Shown here in pieces: positions 25,723 to 36,225 of a stretch of 64,000 nt of DNA (positions are counted from its first letter, which is position 1; every line of letters begins with the position of its first letter). Position numbers and translations under genes: made by a program. The notes under the pieces are model-generated. The model saw nothing but the letters and a program-made list of their open reading frames with translations. It ran no database searches and was not told the DNA's origin. The stretch is from Labilibaculum manganireducens (lineage in GTDB: Bacteria; Bacteroidota; Bacteroidia; Bacteroidales; Marinifilaceae), in NCBI RefSeq assembly GCF_002843385.1, contig NZ_MVDE01000003.1:184643-248642 (forward strand), read 5' to 3'.

Positions 25723-27051
25723 TTATTCTTCAGCTTCCACCATTTTCTTAATACCCGCAATTTTCTCCAGCATATCAGTTGTGATTGATTTTGGTCTTTC
25801 CAAAGGATACCCTAATGCCCTGTCCCAAATCACATTGGCACAAATACCAATTGAACGGCCAATACCGAACAGAACGGTATAAAAATCGTATTCAGTAACT
25901 CCGTAATGCCACTGAATTACACCAGATTGCGCATCAACGTTTGGCCAGGGATTCTTCGCCTTTCCATGCTCTTTAAGAATATCAGGCACTACCTGATACA
26001 GCATATCCGCATATTTAAAAATAGGATCCTCAGGCAGATGTTTCAAACTAAATTCGCGCTGAAGCATATATCTTGGATCAGTCTTACGCAATACAGCATG
26101 ACCAAAACCAGGAATCACCTGACCCGAGTTTAGTGTATCCCATACAAACTGGGTCATCTCTTCTTTAGTAGGAATCCGATTGTCCATTTTATCCATTACC
26201 TCTTGCAGCCATCTTAAAACTTCCTGATTGGCAAGACCATGCAATGGACCGGCCAAACCATTAATCATTGCAGATGTAGAAAGATAAATGTCTGATAATG
26301 AACTAGCTACCAAATGGCCTGTATGCGCACTCACATTACCACTTTCATGATCACTATGGATGATGAAATGCAGACGGGACACATCGTCGTAAGGCTTTGC
26401 AACGCCCATCATGTGAGCAAAATTGGCTCCCATATCCAAATTAGGATTGGATTGGATTCTTGGTCCCTGACGATACAATTTATTATAAATGTAAGAAGCT
26501 ATCTCGGGAAGTTTAGCAAGCAGGTTTAATGCATCTTCATAAGTTGCATCCCAATACTCCTTCTTATTTAATCCTGCATGGTACTGTCTGTTAAAAACAG
26601 ATTCCCTGTTTAACGTAAGAATGGCCGTTGAAAAGATGGCCATAGGATGACTACAGCATGGAAATGAATCAATTACCTCGTAAACATAGCGAGGTACAAT
26701 TCTACGCTTGCTAAATTCATCAACAACCTGCATTACCTCTTCCTGATTTGGGAAATCTCCGGTAAGGAGCAAATAAAACAATCCCTCAACGTAAGGCATG
26801 TCGCCTCCTTTAGGTTTTGGTAAGCCTTTAATTACTTCATTCAATGTAAATCCTCTGTAACGTATCCCTTCATCCGGATCAAGATAAGAGATATCTGTAA
26901 CCAAAGATTTCAGTCCTCTCATTCCTCCAATTATCTGGGATATTGTAACCTGATCAACAACTACATCCCCGTATTCTTCCAATAATCTTTTTGTTCTAGG
27001 TCTATGTTCCTTAATTTTTTTGAACAAAGTTTGCTTTAGTGTTTTTTTCAT
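25723..27051 (-). CDS. gltA: Citrate synthase, mitochondrial type
   Basis: A 442-residue enzyme that condenses oxaloacetate and acetyl-CoA, the first step of the TCA cycle. GPLHGLANQEV and GFGHAVLRKTDPRY hold the catalytic histidines, and RIRYRGFTL-like and HSDHESGNVSAHT segments are close to the eukaryotic/mitochondrial-type dimeric enzyme rather than the hexameric E. coli type, so NADH allostery is not expected. It follows aconitase on the same strand after 67 bases; the pair forms the entry of the cycle. Isocitrate dehydrogenase is not in the window. Confidence 0.95.
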   Translation of the reverse strand: MKKTLKQTLFKKIKEHRPRTKRLLEEYGDVVVDQVTISQIIGGMRGLKSLVTDISYLDPDEGIRYRGFTLNEVIKGLPKPKGGDMPYVEGLFYLLLTGDFPNQEEVMQVVDEFSKRRIVPRYVYEVIDSFPCCSHPMAIFSTAILTLNRESVFNRQYHAGLNKKEYWDATYEDALNLLAKLPEIASYIYNKLYRQGPRIQSNPNLDMGANFAHMMGVAKPYDDVSRLHFIIHSDHESGNVSAHTGHLVASSLSDIYLSTSAMINGLAGPLHGLANQEVLRWLQEVMDKMDNRIPTKEEMTQFVWDTLNSGQVIPGFGHAVLRKTDPRYMLQREFSLKHLPEDPIFKYADMLYQVVPDILKEHGKAKNPWPNVDAQSGVIQWHYGVTEYDFYTVLFGIGRSIGICANVIWDRALGYPLERPKSITTDMLEKIAGIKKMVEAEE

Positions 27052-27118
27052 ATGGTCTAAACTTTATGTTTGGAAACCAACCGGGGAGACTGATTTCACG
27101 TTAGGAAATGTTTATTGT

Positions 27119-29386
27119 TTATTTTGCGTTTTGTATTCTGATTAAATTTAAAGCACTTCCTGCTTTAAACCACTCAATTTGAACATCGTTATAGGTATGG
27201 TTCGCTACAATTGTATCTTTTGAACCATCTTCATGCGTAACAATTAATTTCAATGGTTTTCCAGGAGCGAAATCTGTTAATCCGGTAACATCAAATTTAT
27301 CCTTCTCCTGAATTTTATCGTAATCAGCTTTGTTTGCAAATGTCAATCCCAAAACACCTTGTTTTTTTAGGTTTGTTTCATGGATCCTGGCGAAAGAACG
27401 AACGATTACCACTTTAACACCTAAATGTCGTGGTTCCATTGCCGCATGTTCTCTTGATGAGCCTTCGCCGTAATTTTCATCTCCAACCACAACAGAGCCC
27501 AATCCGATGGCTTTTAAATCTCTTGCTGTAACAGGCACTTCTTCATATTTGCCGTTTACCGGATTAAATATCGAATTGGTTTCCTCATTGAAATAATTAA
27601 CGGCACCAATCAACATGTTATTAGAAATATTATCCAAATGTCCTCTGTATCTTAACCATGGTCCTGCCATAGAAATATGATCGGTTGTACATTTTCCTTT
27701 TGCCTTAATCAATAAATTCAACCCAGTCCAGTCTTTACCATCCCAGGCTTGAAATGGGGCAAGCAGCTGCAGGCGCTCCGAACTCTCATTCACATTAATG
27801 GCAATCGCACTTCCATCAGCGCCGGGAGCCAAATAACCGGAATCCTTCATATCGAAACCATTCGGTGGAAATTCCAAACCTTTTGGTTCATCCAATCTCA
27901 CTTCAACACCATCTTCATTAATCAAAGTGTCAGTCATTGGATTAAAACAAAGATCTCCCGCAATAGCCAGGGCAGTAACCAATTCCGGTGATGCTACAAA
28001 ACCATGAGTATTTGGATTGCCGTCATTTCGTTTGGCAAAATTTCTATTGAATGAAGTTATAATAGAATTCTTACGGGTTGGATCTTCGGTATGACGTTTC
28101 CACTGTCCGATGCAAGGTCCGCAGGCATTGGCCATAATTACTCCGCCGATGTCTTCAAACTCCTTTAAAATACCATCACGTTCCGTTGTATATCTTACCA
28201 ATTCAGAACCCGGAGTCACCACAAATTCTGCTTTTACTTTCAGGTTTTTATCCTTAGCCTGCCTGGCCAAAGATGCTGCTCTTGAAAGATCTTCGTAAGA
28301 AGAATTGGTACACGATCCAATTAGTCCAACCTCCAATGTTTGAGGGTAATTATTTTCTTTAACAGCCTTTCCAAATTCGCTTAAACTATGAGCCAAATCA
28401 GGAGTAAAAGGACCGTTAATATATGGCTGCATTTCGGATAAGTTGATTTCGATTACCTGATCGTAATATTTTTCAGGATTCTCATACACTTCCTCATCCG
28501 AACGAAGATGATCCATTACCACATCTGCTAAATCAGCAACATCTTCACGTCCTGTGTGACGAAGATAATTGCTCATATTTTGATCGTAACCGAAAATTGA
28601 TGTAGTTGCACCAATTTCGGCTCCCATATTACAGATGGTTCCTTTACCGGTACAAGACATCGCATCAGCGCCTTCGCCAAAATATTCAACAATAGCGCCT
28701 GTTCCCCCTTTAACGGTAAGAATTCCGGCAACTTTTAATATTACATCTTTAGGAGAAACCCAACCACTTAATTTTCCGGTCAACTTCACTCCTATTAATT
28801 TAGGCATTTTTAATTCCCATGGCATTCCTGCCATTACATCTACTGCATCAGCACCTCCTACTCCAATAGCAACCATTCCAAGACCACCTGCATTCACAGT
28901 ATGAGAATCGGTTCCAATCATCATTCCACCAGGAAAGGCATAATTTTCCAATACAACCTGATGAATAATACCAGCACCTGGCTTCCAAAATCCAATTCCA
29001 TATTTCTGAGAAACAGACTCTAAGAAATCGTACACTTCGTTGTTTTGTTGTTTTGCATCAGCCAAATCTTTCTCTGCACCAATTGATGCCTGAATTAAAT
29101 GGTCGCAATGAACCGTTGATGGTACAGCAACTTTAGTCTTCCCGGCATTCATAAACTGCAAAAGTGCCATTTGCGCTGTCGCATCCTGCATGGCAACTCT
29201 ATCGGGAGCAAAATTCACGTAATCTTCTCCTCTTGTAAACTTATTCCCTTTTTCCTCAACAGATAAATGGGAGTATAAAATTTTCTCGCTTAAGGTAAGC
29301 GGTTTGCCTAAATTTTTACGGGCATTTTTCACCCTTTCAGGCATTTGTTCGTAAACAGATTTTATCAATTTAAAATCAAATAGCAT
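27119..29386 (-). CDS. acn: Aconitate hydratase, mitochondrial type
   Basis: A 755-residue [4Fe-4S] enzyme converting citrate to isocitrate. The cluster cysteines lie in [10 protein letters not shown] and [33 protein letters not shown] and the swivelling C-terminal domain with [15 protein letters not shown] are complete. The whole length and motif set match mitochondrial aconitase more closely than AcnB. First gene of the acn-gltA unit; the 375 bases upstream must hold its promoter, but I found no clear TAnnTTTG there. Confidence 0.95.
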   Translation of the reverse strand: MLFDFKLIKSVYEQMPERVKNARKNLGKPLTLSEKILYSHLSVEEKGNKFTRGEDYVNFAPDRVAMQDATAQMALLQFMNAGKTKVAVPSTVHCDHLIQASIGAEKDLADAKQQNNEVYDFLESVSQKYGIGFWKPGAGIIHQVVLENYAFPGGMMIGTDSHTVNAGGLGMVAIGVGGADAVDVMAGMPWELKMPKLIGVKLTGKLSGWVSPKDVILKVAGILTVKGGTGAIVEYFGEGADAMSCTGKGTICNMGAEIGATTSIFGYDQNMSNYLRHTGREDVADLADVVMDHLRSDEEVYENPEKYYDQVIEINLSEMQPYINGPFTPDLAHSLSEFGKAVKENNYPQTLEVGLIGSCTNSSYEDLSRAASLARQAKDKNLKVKAEFVVTPGSELVRYTTERDGILKEFEDIGGVIMANACGPCIGQWKRHTEDPTRKNSIITSFNRNFAKRNDGNPNTHGFVASPELVTALAIAGDLCFNPMTDTLINEDGVEVRLDEPKGLEFPPNGFDMKDSGYLAPGADGSAIAINVNESSERLQLLAPFQAWDGKDWTGLNLLIKAKGKCTTDHISMAGPWLRYRGHLDNISNNMLIGAVNYFNEETNSIFNPVNGKYEEVPVTARDLKAIGLGSVVVGDENYGEGSSREHAAMEPRHLGVKVVIVRSFARIHETNLKKQGVLGLTFANKADYDKIQEKDKFDVTGLTDFAPGKPLKLIVTHEDGSKDTIVANHTYNDVQIEWFKAGSALNLIRIQNAK

Positions 29387-29761
29387 AGTTTGATGAATTT
29401 TTGATTTATATATATTTTCATTGGTATTTATTTCGAATTCGAAAAAGTCTACAAAATAAATAAATTATTATCGGATTTCCCGATCTTTTTATGCATTTTA
29501 TTGTGCGTCTTACTCAAACACCTGCGTTCTGGCTTACAGCTGTTTATAAGGCTTTCAGTAAAAAACTGATCTGCTAAGTATAATTAAATTTAAATATCTA
29601 AATATAACAAAAACTTGGTATATTAAAAAGCATGTACTAAAAATCTTCATGAGTTTTCAGACCGCTTAAAAAGGAACATAATTATTCCTTCCTTCCAATA
29701 AATTCCCCCTTGATGAAACAGACTTTTCAGGTATTTCTGAACTTCGGTAAGTTAGGTGCTT
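29387..29761. other. Gene-free region upstream of aconitase
   Basis: AT-rich, with no ORF of merit and no clear hairpin terminator. It separates two minus-strand genes and should contain the aconitase promoter, but no exact consensus is seen. Confidence 0.5.
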
Positions 29762-30262
29762 TTACTTGCCCTTACTCCCAAATTCCACAACTTGAAGATC
29801 TTTAATTTCCTTTGCTTCGATTGTGAATTTGACCATAGTCTGCACTTTGTGATAACCATGAACTCCAGATGCTCCCGGATTTATATGCAAAAGATTCAAT
29901 TCTTTATCGAAAATAACCTTAAGAATATGCGAATGACCTGAAATAAATAATTGCGGAGCATTCTCAAAAATTTCGGGTTTTACATTCCGATCGTAATTTT
30001 TTGGATAACCCCCAATGTGTGTGATCCAGACATCAACCTCCTCGCAAACGAAGCGTTGGTGTTTTGGGTAAACCAAGCGAACATTATGGTCATCTATATT
30101 TCCATGAACGGCTCTAAGTGGTGCAATTTCAGCTAATTTATCAGCAATTTCAATTCCTCCGATATCTCCGGCATGCCATATTTCATCGCATTCTTTAAGA
30201 TGTTTTACCACAACCGGGTCAAGCCATCCATGAGTATCAGAAAGTAATCCTATTCGCTTCAT
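29762..30262 (-). CDS. Metallophosphoesterase, YfcE/MJ0936 family
   Basis: A 166-residue calcineurin-fold phosphodiesterase. The metal-site blocks appear in order: LLSDTHGWLD, WHAGDIGG, HGNIDDH, ITHIGG and ISGHSH. These small enzymes hydrolyse phosphodiesters in vitro; the physiological substrate is unknown. It is monocistronic, divergent from prfC. Confidence 0.9.
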   Translation of the reverse strand: MKRIGLLSDTHGWLDPVVVKHLKECDEIWHAGDIGGIEIADKLAEIAPLRAVHGNIDDHNVRLVYPKHQRFVCEEVDVWITHIGGYPKNYDRNVKPEIFENAPQLFISGHSHILKVIFDKELNLLHINPGASGVHGYHKVQTMVKFTIEAKEIKDLQVVEFGSKGK

Positions 30263-30469
30263 AAATTTTTTATTATCCGCAATTTTGAAGCGTAAATCTA
30301 CAAAAAGAAAATGAAAGAAAATGCAGAAATAATCAAATTGAATTAAGCAATCGTTAGCGCTTTAAAGCACCATATCCCAGGGCAACCGCCCTTGCATGGG
30401 GTTCATTAGGCTGCTAGAGGGCAAGCTATTTAATCGGCAGCTAAACACCTATAATCAGCAAAAAATGAT

Positions 30470-30477
30470 TACTTTTG
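30470..30477 (+). promoter_or_regulatory. -7 promoter element of prfC
   Basis: TACTTTTG matches TAnnTTTG. It lies directly before the ATG at 30479, so transcription would start after that ATG; the true start is the ATG at 30509. Confidence 0.6.
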
Positions 30478-30508
30478 CATGCTTTTATTTTTAAAGAAAA
30501 TACTATCA

Positions 30509-32083
30509 ATGGGGTTTAAAGACGAGATAAAAAGACGAAGAACATTTGGGATTATTTCTCATCCGGATGCGGGAAAAACAACACTAACTGAAAAATTACT
30601 TTTATTTGGTGGTGCTATTCATGTTGCTGGTGCTGTAAAATCAAACAAAATAAAAAAAACGGCTACTTCCGATTTCATGGAAATTGAACGACAAAGAGGA
30701 ATCTCTGTTGCAACTTCCGTTATGGGATTTGAATACAAGGGTCACAAAATAAATATTCTTGACACACCTGGTCACCAGGATTTTGCTGAAGATACCTTCC
30801 GAACACTTACAGCATGTGATAGTGTAATTATCGTTATTGATGTTGCAAAAGGAGTTGAGGCACAAACCAGAAAATTAATGCAGGTTTGCAGAATGCGAAA
30901 AACTCCGGTTATTGTTTTCATTAACAAAATGGACCGAAGCGGAAAAGACGCGTTCGATTTGCTTGATGAGATTGAAACCGAATTGCAAATCAGTGTGAAT
31001 CCTTTAAGCTGGCCAATTAACATGGGACCTGATTTTAAGGGTGTTTACAATATCTACCAGAAGAATTTGAGTTTGTTTACACCGGCAACTCAAACAATTC
31101 AGGAGACCATTGAATTTGACGATCTCTCCAATCCTAAATTGGAAGAATACATTGGGGATGATGCCGAAATACTCAGAGAAGAACTTGATCTAGTTTCAGG
31201 TGTTTATCCTGAATTGGATATTCAGGAATATCTGGATGCAAAAATTGCTCCTGTTTTCTTCGGTTCGGCTTTAAATAATTTTGGTGTTCGGGAACTTTTG
31301 GATGCTTTTATTCAGATTGCACCTTCTCCCCGTCCTTGCCAAACTGTTGAGCGTGTAATTGAACCTACAGAAGAAAAATTTTCAGGCTTTGTTTTTAAGA
31401 TTCATGCGAATATGGATCCAAATCACCGCGACCGCATTGCCTTTGTGAAAATTGTGTCGGGTGTATTTAGAAGAAATACTGCTTATTTGCATGTACGAAA
31501 CGGAAAAAGAATAAAGTTTTCGAGTCCAACTGCATTTATGGCCGAGAAAAAATCGATTATTGAGGAAGCCTATCCGGGTGATATTGTTGGTTTGCACGAT
31601 ACGGGAAACTTTAAAATTGGTGATACTTTAACGGAAGGTGAAAAAATCCACTTCAAAGGAATTCCGAGCTTCTCTCCTGAGTTGTTTAAATACATCGAGA
31701 ATGCTGATCCGATGAAATCGAAACAACTGGCAAAAGGTGTTGACCAATTAATGGATGAAGGAGTTGCTCAGCTTTTCACTTCTGAATTTAATGGCCGCAA
31801 GGTTATTGGTACAGTGGGTGCACTTCAGTTCGAAGTTATTGAATATCGTTTACTACACGAATATACTGCCTCATGCCGCTGGGAACATATCAACCTTCAC
31901 AAAGCTTGCTGGATTAAGTCCAACGATGATGAACAGCTGAAAGAGTTTAAAAAAGCCAAATATCAATACATCGCAAAAGATAAACACGGTAGAGATGTTT
32001 TCCTTGCTGATTCTGGCTATATGCTGCAAATGGCACAAAGCAATTACCCCAAATTGGAATTCCATTTCACATCGGAATTTTAA
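30509..32083 (+). CDS. prfC: Peptide chain release factor 3
   Basis: Using the ATG at 30509 ([14 protein letters not shown]) gives 524 residues, the family's usual length and start; the ATG at 30479 sits within the promoter. GTPase boxes are SHPDAGKTT (G1), DTPGHQDF (G3) and FINKMD (G4). RF3 is a translational GTPase that recycles RF1/RF2 from the ribosome after termination. The domain II and C-terminal EF-G-like domains are complete ([15 protein letters not shown]). Confidence 0.96.
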   Translation: MGFKDEIKRRRTFGIISHPDAGKTTLTEKLLLFGGAIHVAGAVKSNKIKKTATSDFMEIERQRGISVATSVMGFEYKGHKINILDTPGHQDFAEDTFRTLTACDSVIIVIDVAKGVEAQTRKLMQVCRMRKTPVIVFINKMDRSGKDAFDLLDEIETELQISVNPLSWPINMGPDFKGVYNIYQKNLSLFTPATQTIQETIEFDDLSNPKLEEYIGDDAEILREELDLVSGVYPELDIQEYLDAKIAPVFFGSALNNFGVRELLDAFIQIAPSPRPCQTVERVIEPTEEKFSGFVFKIHANMDPNHRDRIAFVKIVSGVFRRNTAYLHVRNGKRIKFSSPTAFMAEKKSIIEEAYPGDIVGLHDTGNFKIGDTLTEGEKIHFKGIPSFSPELFKYIENADPMKSKQLAKGVDQLMDEGVAQLFTSEFNGRKVIGTVGALQFEVIEYRLLHEYTASCRWEHINLHKACWIKSNDDEQLKEFKKAKYQYIAKDKHGRDVFLADSGYMLQMAQSNYPKLEFHFTSEF

Positions 32084-32114
32084 TCATCTAACTACGATAT
32101 TAACAATTATTTAT

Positions 32115-32489
32115 ATGGCATTAAAAGAAGGATTATCTGTAACACAAACAATGACTGTCAGCAAAACAGATACAGCAATACATCATGGCTCCGGGAAACT
32201 GGAAGTGTTTGCCACACCGGCCATGGTGGCTTTCATGGAAAATACGGCAGTTGCCTGTATTGATCCGGAAATGGAAAAAGGCACCGATAGTGTCGGCATT
32301 CAAATTGACACCAAACACAGCAAAGCCAGTAAAGTTGGAGCTTTAATTACCTGCACCGCTAAATTGGTAAAAGTAGATGGCAAGAAACTAAGTTTCGAAA
32401 TTGAAGCTTCTGACGAGGGAGGAAACATCGGAAACGCATCTCATATTCGATACATCATCGATCCTGTGAAATTTATGAGCAGACTCTAA
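32115..32489 (+). CDS. Hotdog-fold thioesterase (FlK-like)
   Basis: A 124-residue protein from the ATG at 32115 (MALKEGLSVTQTMTV); the same frame runs further upstream only into prfC. HGSGKLEVFATPAMVAFMENTAV with a following Glu and the later KHSKASKVGALITCTAKL place it in the fluoroacetyl-CoA thioesterase-like hotdog group, common as small acyl-CoA thioesterases. It starts 31 bases after prfC and ends at a terminator, so it is likely the second gene of that transcript. The acyl-CoA substrate is unknown. Confidence 0.85.
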   Translation: MALKEGLSVTQTMTVSKTDTAIHHGSGKLEVFATPAMVAFMENTAVACIDPEMEKGTDSVGIQIDTKHSKASKVGALITCTAKLVKVDGKKLSFEIEASDEGGNIGNASHIRYIIDPVKFMSRL

Positions 32490-32510
32490 ACCCTGCTTTC
32501 AAAATATGAG

Positions 32511-32546
32511 AAAAGCCTGCAAATCTTTATGAATTGCAGGCTTTTT
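32511..32546 (+). terminator. Terminator after the thioesterase gene
   Basis: AAAAGCCTGCAA (32511-32522) pairs with TTGCAGGCTTTT (32534-32545). Confidence 0.9.
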
Positions 32547-32657
32547 AAAGTTTATCCACCAGCAGGACTTGTTCTTCTTTGATCAATAACAGAAAACAAT
32601 ACACCTCAGAGAAACACAGAGAATTTAATATTTGGCATCTATCCTTTGTAACTATTC

Positions 32658-33899
32658 TTAATCCATCAAGCGTTTTTCGCCATCCAGTCTGCGGATATCA
32701 GTTACATCCTGGCTGACTTCAATACAGCCTTTGTAAGCATTATCCTCATCGCGTAAAGCGAAATACTGAATCAAAACGAATTTCCCCTTCATCTGAATCC
32801 AAAACGATTCGCTGTCCTTTTCACCACTTTTAAACGCCTTCACCAAATCGTCAACCACATGAACGCTCTCGGGTGGATGACAATTCTGTACCGTTCTTCC
32901 AATGATCGCTTTCGAGCGGGGGAAAAAGCGTTCTTTCGGATTGGAAAAGAAACACACCCGGTCATTTTCATCAATCATGGTAATATCAACCGGCAAATGA
33001 TTCAGCAACATCATCGCTTGTTTCAAAGTCATTAGTCCCGTTTCAAAGTTAAGTACTGCATCTCCCAATTGATCTATATTTAATTTATCTCCTGCCATTT
33101 CGCGCTTGTTTGTTTCTTGTTTTTTTCCCTTTTTCACCAGTTTGGGAGCTTCAATAAAACTGAAGCCAATTTCATGACTTTGTTCGTTCATTTCCTCCCA
33201 CAATTCCTCCGAAACGGCATTTAATGCCACCGGAAACAATAAATATTCCTCTCTTGAAATAATGGCATACATGAAAAAGAACAAATCACCCAACAATTTA
33301 TTAATCAATTGCAGATTGATAAAGCTGGATGTAAGCTCTGCAGTCAATTGCTTTTGAACTCTTCGGATATCATCGTGAATGGACCACATTACACCCAAAC
33401 ATTTGTAATCGGGAAACTGATTTTCGAAATAAGGAAAGAAAATATTTTCTTTGCGCTGGAAATGCTTATCCATCTCAGCCAAGGCTTCTATCTTAGTTTT
33501 CAGGAAAGACAATTCATCAGCCAATTTCACCTCATCTTTTATGGTATTGATGCTTTTTGCCAATGGTTTAATTTCCTTCAGGCGAGTATCCAGCTCAGCA
33601 TTTTCCTGCATCATAATGCCCAAAAAATGAGTCGGGTCCACATCAGGCTTTGGATGATTATGTATCTGCCTGTGAAATACGTTGAGTGCTTTATTGATCC
33701 CAATCTTAAGATCTTCCATCGGAAGTTTTGCCTCAACCAAACGATGCACTACCAAAACAATATCGTTTGGTGTTAATTGGTCGATAGCCGTTTGATGTTT
33801 TTTGATTAATCCGGTACCTTTTGCTCCATTTATCAGCTGAAAGCAAAAGTCATATAACGAATTAACTCTTGCCTGATTGTTATTTATAAATTCGGACAT
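32658..33899 (-). CDS. DUF438 / hemerythrin / PAS domain protein
   Basis: I take the ATG at 33899 (MSEFINNNQARVNSLYDF), giving 413 residues; the frame's earlier ATG at 33950 adds 17 unlikely residues. Domains in order: DUF438 (~10-80), a hemerythrin-like HHE bundle (~85-225, with HFLGIMMQENAELD, MDKHFQRKENIFFPYFE, MWSIHDDIRR and SREEYLLFP supplying His/Glu iron ligands) and a C-terminal PAS domain (~295-405, FSNPKERFFPRSKAIIGRTVQNCHPP). It probably senses oxygen, NO or redox state through the di-iron site and PAS pocket, but carries no output domain. Confidence 0.88.
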   Translation of the reverse strand: MSEFINNNQARVNSLYDFCFQLINGAKGTGLIKKHQTAIDQLTPNDIVLVVHRLVEAKLPMEDLKIGINKALNVFHRQIHNHPKPDVDPTHFLGIMMQENAELDTRLKEIKPLAKSINTIKDEVKLADELSFLKTKIEALAEMDKHFQRKENIFFPYFENQFPDYKCLGVMWSIHDDIRRVQKQLTAELTSSFINLQLINKLLGDLFFFMYAIISREEYLLFPVALNAVSEELWEEMNEQSHEIGFSFIEAPKLVKKGKKQETNKREMAGDKLNIDQLGDAVLNFETGLMTLKQAMMLLNHLPVDITMIDENDRVCFFSNPKERFFPRSKAIIGRTVQNCHPPESVHVVDDLVKAFKSGEKDSESFWIQMKGKFVLIQYFALRDEDNAYKGCIEVSQDVTDIRRLDGEKRLMD

Positions 33900-34021
33900 A
33901 TGGTAATTTTTATTGTTCCTAATTCGGGAAAAATACAATAAAAAGCCCATGAAACCAATATATTTGAAAGTTCTGTTCTATCAATTAAACAGAAATAAAA
34001 TGCTTAATATGAACAGAAAAC

Positions 34022-35020
34022 CTAAATATTTACCGTGAAATGATTCATTAGATGTTTGATTACATTTCGTGCGTTATCGGGGTAATTTATACGAACAGAC
34101 TTTTCTTTTTCTTTTAACCAATGCCCAATTAATTTAATACTGTATTCCTCCAAATCATAAAAAACGGGAACTCCTAATTCTTCCAATGCATAGGCATTAC
34201 AAACCTGCTCGAATTGATTCTTCATTGGAATTACCGCCAACTTCTTGCCCAAATGCATGGTTTCGGCAGGTGTTTCGAAACCGGCGCCACAAAGAACACC
34301 TTCACAATCTTTTAATCCTTCAATAAATTCTTCGGAATTAACCGCCCTTACGCTTATATTATTTTTCTGATATGCCTGCTTGCTGTGTTTTGAGAAAACC
34401 AACCACTTTGTAGATGAAAACTGCGACAGCACTGAGATTATTTTCTCATCGGAATAAGCCGGCAGATACACCACATAAAAGCCCTTGTTCTGCACCTCCA
34501 ATTTGCGGATTTCCCTTCGTATTATCGGTGTAAACATGTTGTGCCCGTATTCTTTAAAATGAAAACTTAAATTTTGTGAGCAAGGAGCATAGTATTTTAA
34601 GATTTTAAATCCGAATGCATCTATGTTTCCGGGCAAAGGAGTTCTGCTGTTCAGCATTGCTGACTGATGACTAAGCCCTAAACAGAATACCTTTTTCAGT
34701 TTGCATGCCCATGCTGTAACCGGTTCAAAATCGCTGATTACCAAATCGTACTCTTCAACCGGAAGTGATTTTATATCCCGGATAAAACGGTAAACATTAA
34801 ATTTTCGAATGGTTTTCCAAATATCAACACCTCCGCTTTTACCAAAAAAGAAGCCCAGTCCCTGCTTTTTATATTTGATTGGATGTTTAAATTCCAAATC
34901 GTGATGAAGACCGGAAATTAAAATGTCGACTTCGGCCTCTTCTTTTAAATGAGGTATTAATTCAATTGCCCGGCTTAAATGTCCATTGCCGGTACCTTGA
35001 ATTCCGTATAGTATTTTCAT
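34022..35020 (-). CDS. Glycosyltransferase, MJ1255/VC2487 family
   Basis: The ATG at 35020 (MKILYGIQGTGNGHLSRA) gives 332 residues; the frame extends 5' but into the neighbouring gene. The N-terminal GTGNGHLSRA loop and the C-terminal GAGFETPAETMHLGKKLAVIP segment are typical of GT-B enzymes using nucleotide sugars (MurG-like relatives). It follows a LpxH-like phosphoesterase after 43 bases on the same strand. This pairing suggests glycolipid or cell-surface sugar synthesis, by inference only. Confidence 0.85.
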   Translation of the reverse strand: MKILYGIQGTGNGHLSRAIELIPHLKEEAEVDILISGLHHDLEFKHPIKYKKQGLGFFFGKSGGVDIWKTIRKFNVYRFIRDIKSLPVEEYDLVISDFEPVTAWACKLKKVFCLGLSHQSAMLNSRTPLPGNIDAFGFKILKYYAPCSQNLSFHFKEYGHNMFTPIIRREIRKLEVQNKGFYVVYLPAYSDEKIISVLSQFSSTKWLVFSKHSKQAYQKNNISVRAVNSEEFIEGLKDCEGVLCGAGFETPAETMHLGKKLAVIPMKNQFEQVCNAYALEELGVPVFYDLEEYSIKLIGHWLKEKEKSVRINYPDNARNVIKHLMNHFTVNI

Positions 35021-35063
35021 TGATTCAGTATAATATAGAAAAGAGAAAGCTTGTAATAACGAA

Positions 35064-35927
35064 CTAGGATGCAATAAGCTTATTATTGGATGTAAATTCA
35101 GTGAGCATCTCCTTGAATATTTTATCGTAATCATCCAGCTTGTAACTATCCAAATCAGGAACTGCATCTCTGGCATTTTCATCTTCATTATACTCATAAA
35201 TACTCCATTTCCCCTGGTGATATTCCAGAGCACTCAAACTTTCAATCCAATCTCCTGAATTAAGATACATTGTTGCCCCTTCTTTATTACTTATTTCCTT
35301 CATTTCAGGGTGATGAATGTGCCCGCAAACTACATAATCGTAGCCTTTTGTTATGGCAATATCTCCGGCAATTTCCTCGAAATTATTAATGTATTTCACA
35401 GCCGACTTCACACTGTTCTTGATCTTCTTAGATAGAGACACCTTCTCCTTGCCCAACATTTTAGCAAAAAAGTTAACAGCCGAATTAATCAGAATCAGCA
35501 GATCATAACCAATAGATCCTAACTTGGTCAGCCATTTGGCATACTGCATGGTAACATCGAAAACATCGCCATGAAATATCCACGCCTTTTTTCCATCGAG
35601 ATTCAAAACGATTTTATTCACGATACTTAAACCTCCCAAGGTAAAGCCTTCAAATTTCCGAAGCAATTCATCATGATTTCCGGTAACGTAATAAACAGGA
35701 ATCCCTTTGGATAAAAAAGAGGTAAAATGCTTGATGATGCGCATGTGTGATTTTGGCCAGAATCGTTTGCTAAACTGCCAGATATCAACAATGTCTCCAT
35801 TCAAAATTACTTTCTTAGGCTGAATCGAACTTAGGTACTTCAACAGTTCTTCGGCCCGACATCCCATGGTTCCCAAATGAATATCAGAAAGAACCAAAAC
35901 ATCTACTTCGCGTTTGCTTTTAGGCAT
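35064..35927 (-). CDS. UDP-2,3-diacylglucosamine diphosphatase-like metallophosphoesterase
   Basis: A 287-residue calcineurin-fold enzyme with SDIHLGTMGC, NGDIVDIWQ, TGNHDELL, FHGDVFD and CGHIHHPEM in order. It is longer than E. coli LpxH and belongs to the LpxH-like branch found in many Bacteroidota beside the GT gene that follows. Residues ~130-190 form a helical insert that could touch the membrane. Its product feeds into a sugar-lipid pathway by inference; true LpxH function is unproven. Confidence 0.85.
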   Translation of the reverse strand: MPKSKREVDVLVLSDIHLGTMGCRAEELLKYLSSIQPKKVILNGDIVDIWQFSKRFWPKSHMRIIKHFTSFLSKGIPVYYVTGNHDELLRKFEGFTLGGLSIVNKIVLNLDGKKAWIFHGDVFDVTMQYAKWLTKLGSIGYDLLILINSAVNFFAKMLGKEKVSLSKKIKNSVKSAVKYINNFEEIAGDIAITKGYDYVVCGHIHHPEMKEISNKEGATMYLNSGDWIESLSALEYHQGKWSIYEYNEDENARDAVPDLDSYKLDDYDKIFKEMLTEFTSNNKLIAS

Positions 35928-36225
35928 AAATAACAGATTAATTTATACAATAAATATATACTGCGCCTGTTAACTTATGGCCTAACCTATTTTATGAAAT
36001 AATAAAAAAACACAGCTTTATTGTTAAGAAATTGTTACAAGCCCAAAACAGAAATGCATGATGGGGAAAAGGAGAATGGCGAAAAAATAAATGTGGTGAA
36101 AGATTTCCGAATCGAGCTGAGACTGTCCTATTTTGGGCGGACATTCCGCAAATCGGGCGGACAGTCCCGAAAAGATTGTAAAGGCATTCCGGACTGTTTT
36201 ACCCTTCACCCGTTTTATTTCCTGT

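Noticed and set aside
25552..25788. 78-codon plus ORF reading FSLVIEFIGTF...
   Set aside because: It runs through a terminator hairpin and into the citrate synthase gene on the other strand.
30340..30450. Structured RNA or riboswitch before prfC (GGGCAACCGCCC hairpin)
   Set aside because: Upstream of the -7 element at 30470, so it cannot be a prfC leader, and no known RNA consensus was recognised.
36108..36200. GGGCGGACA direct repeats as an operator
   Set aside because: Two short imperfect copies, no symmetry, located after the end of the RluA gene and away from promoters.
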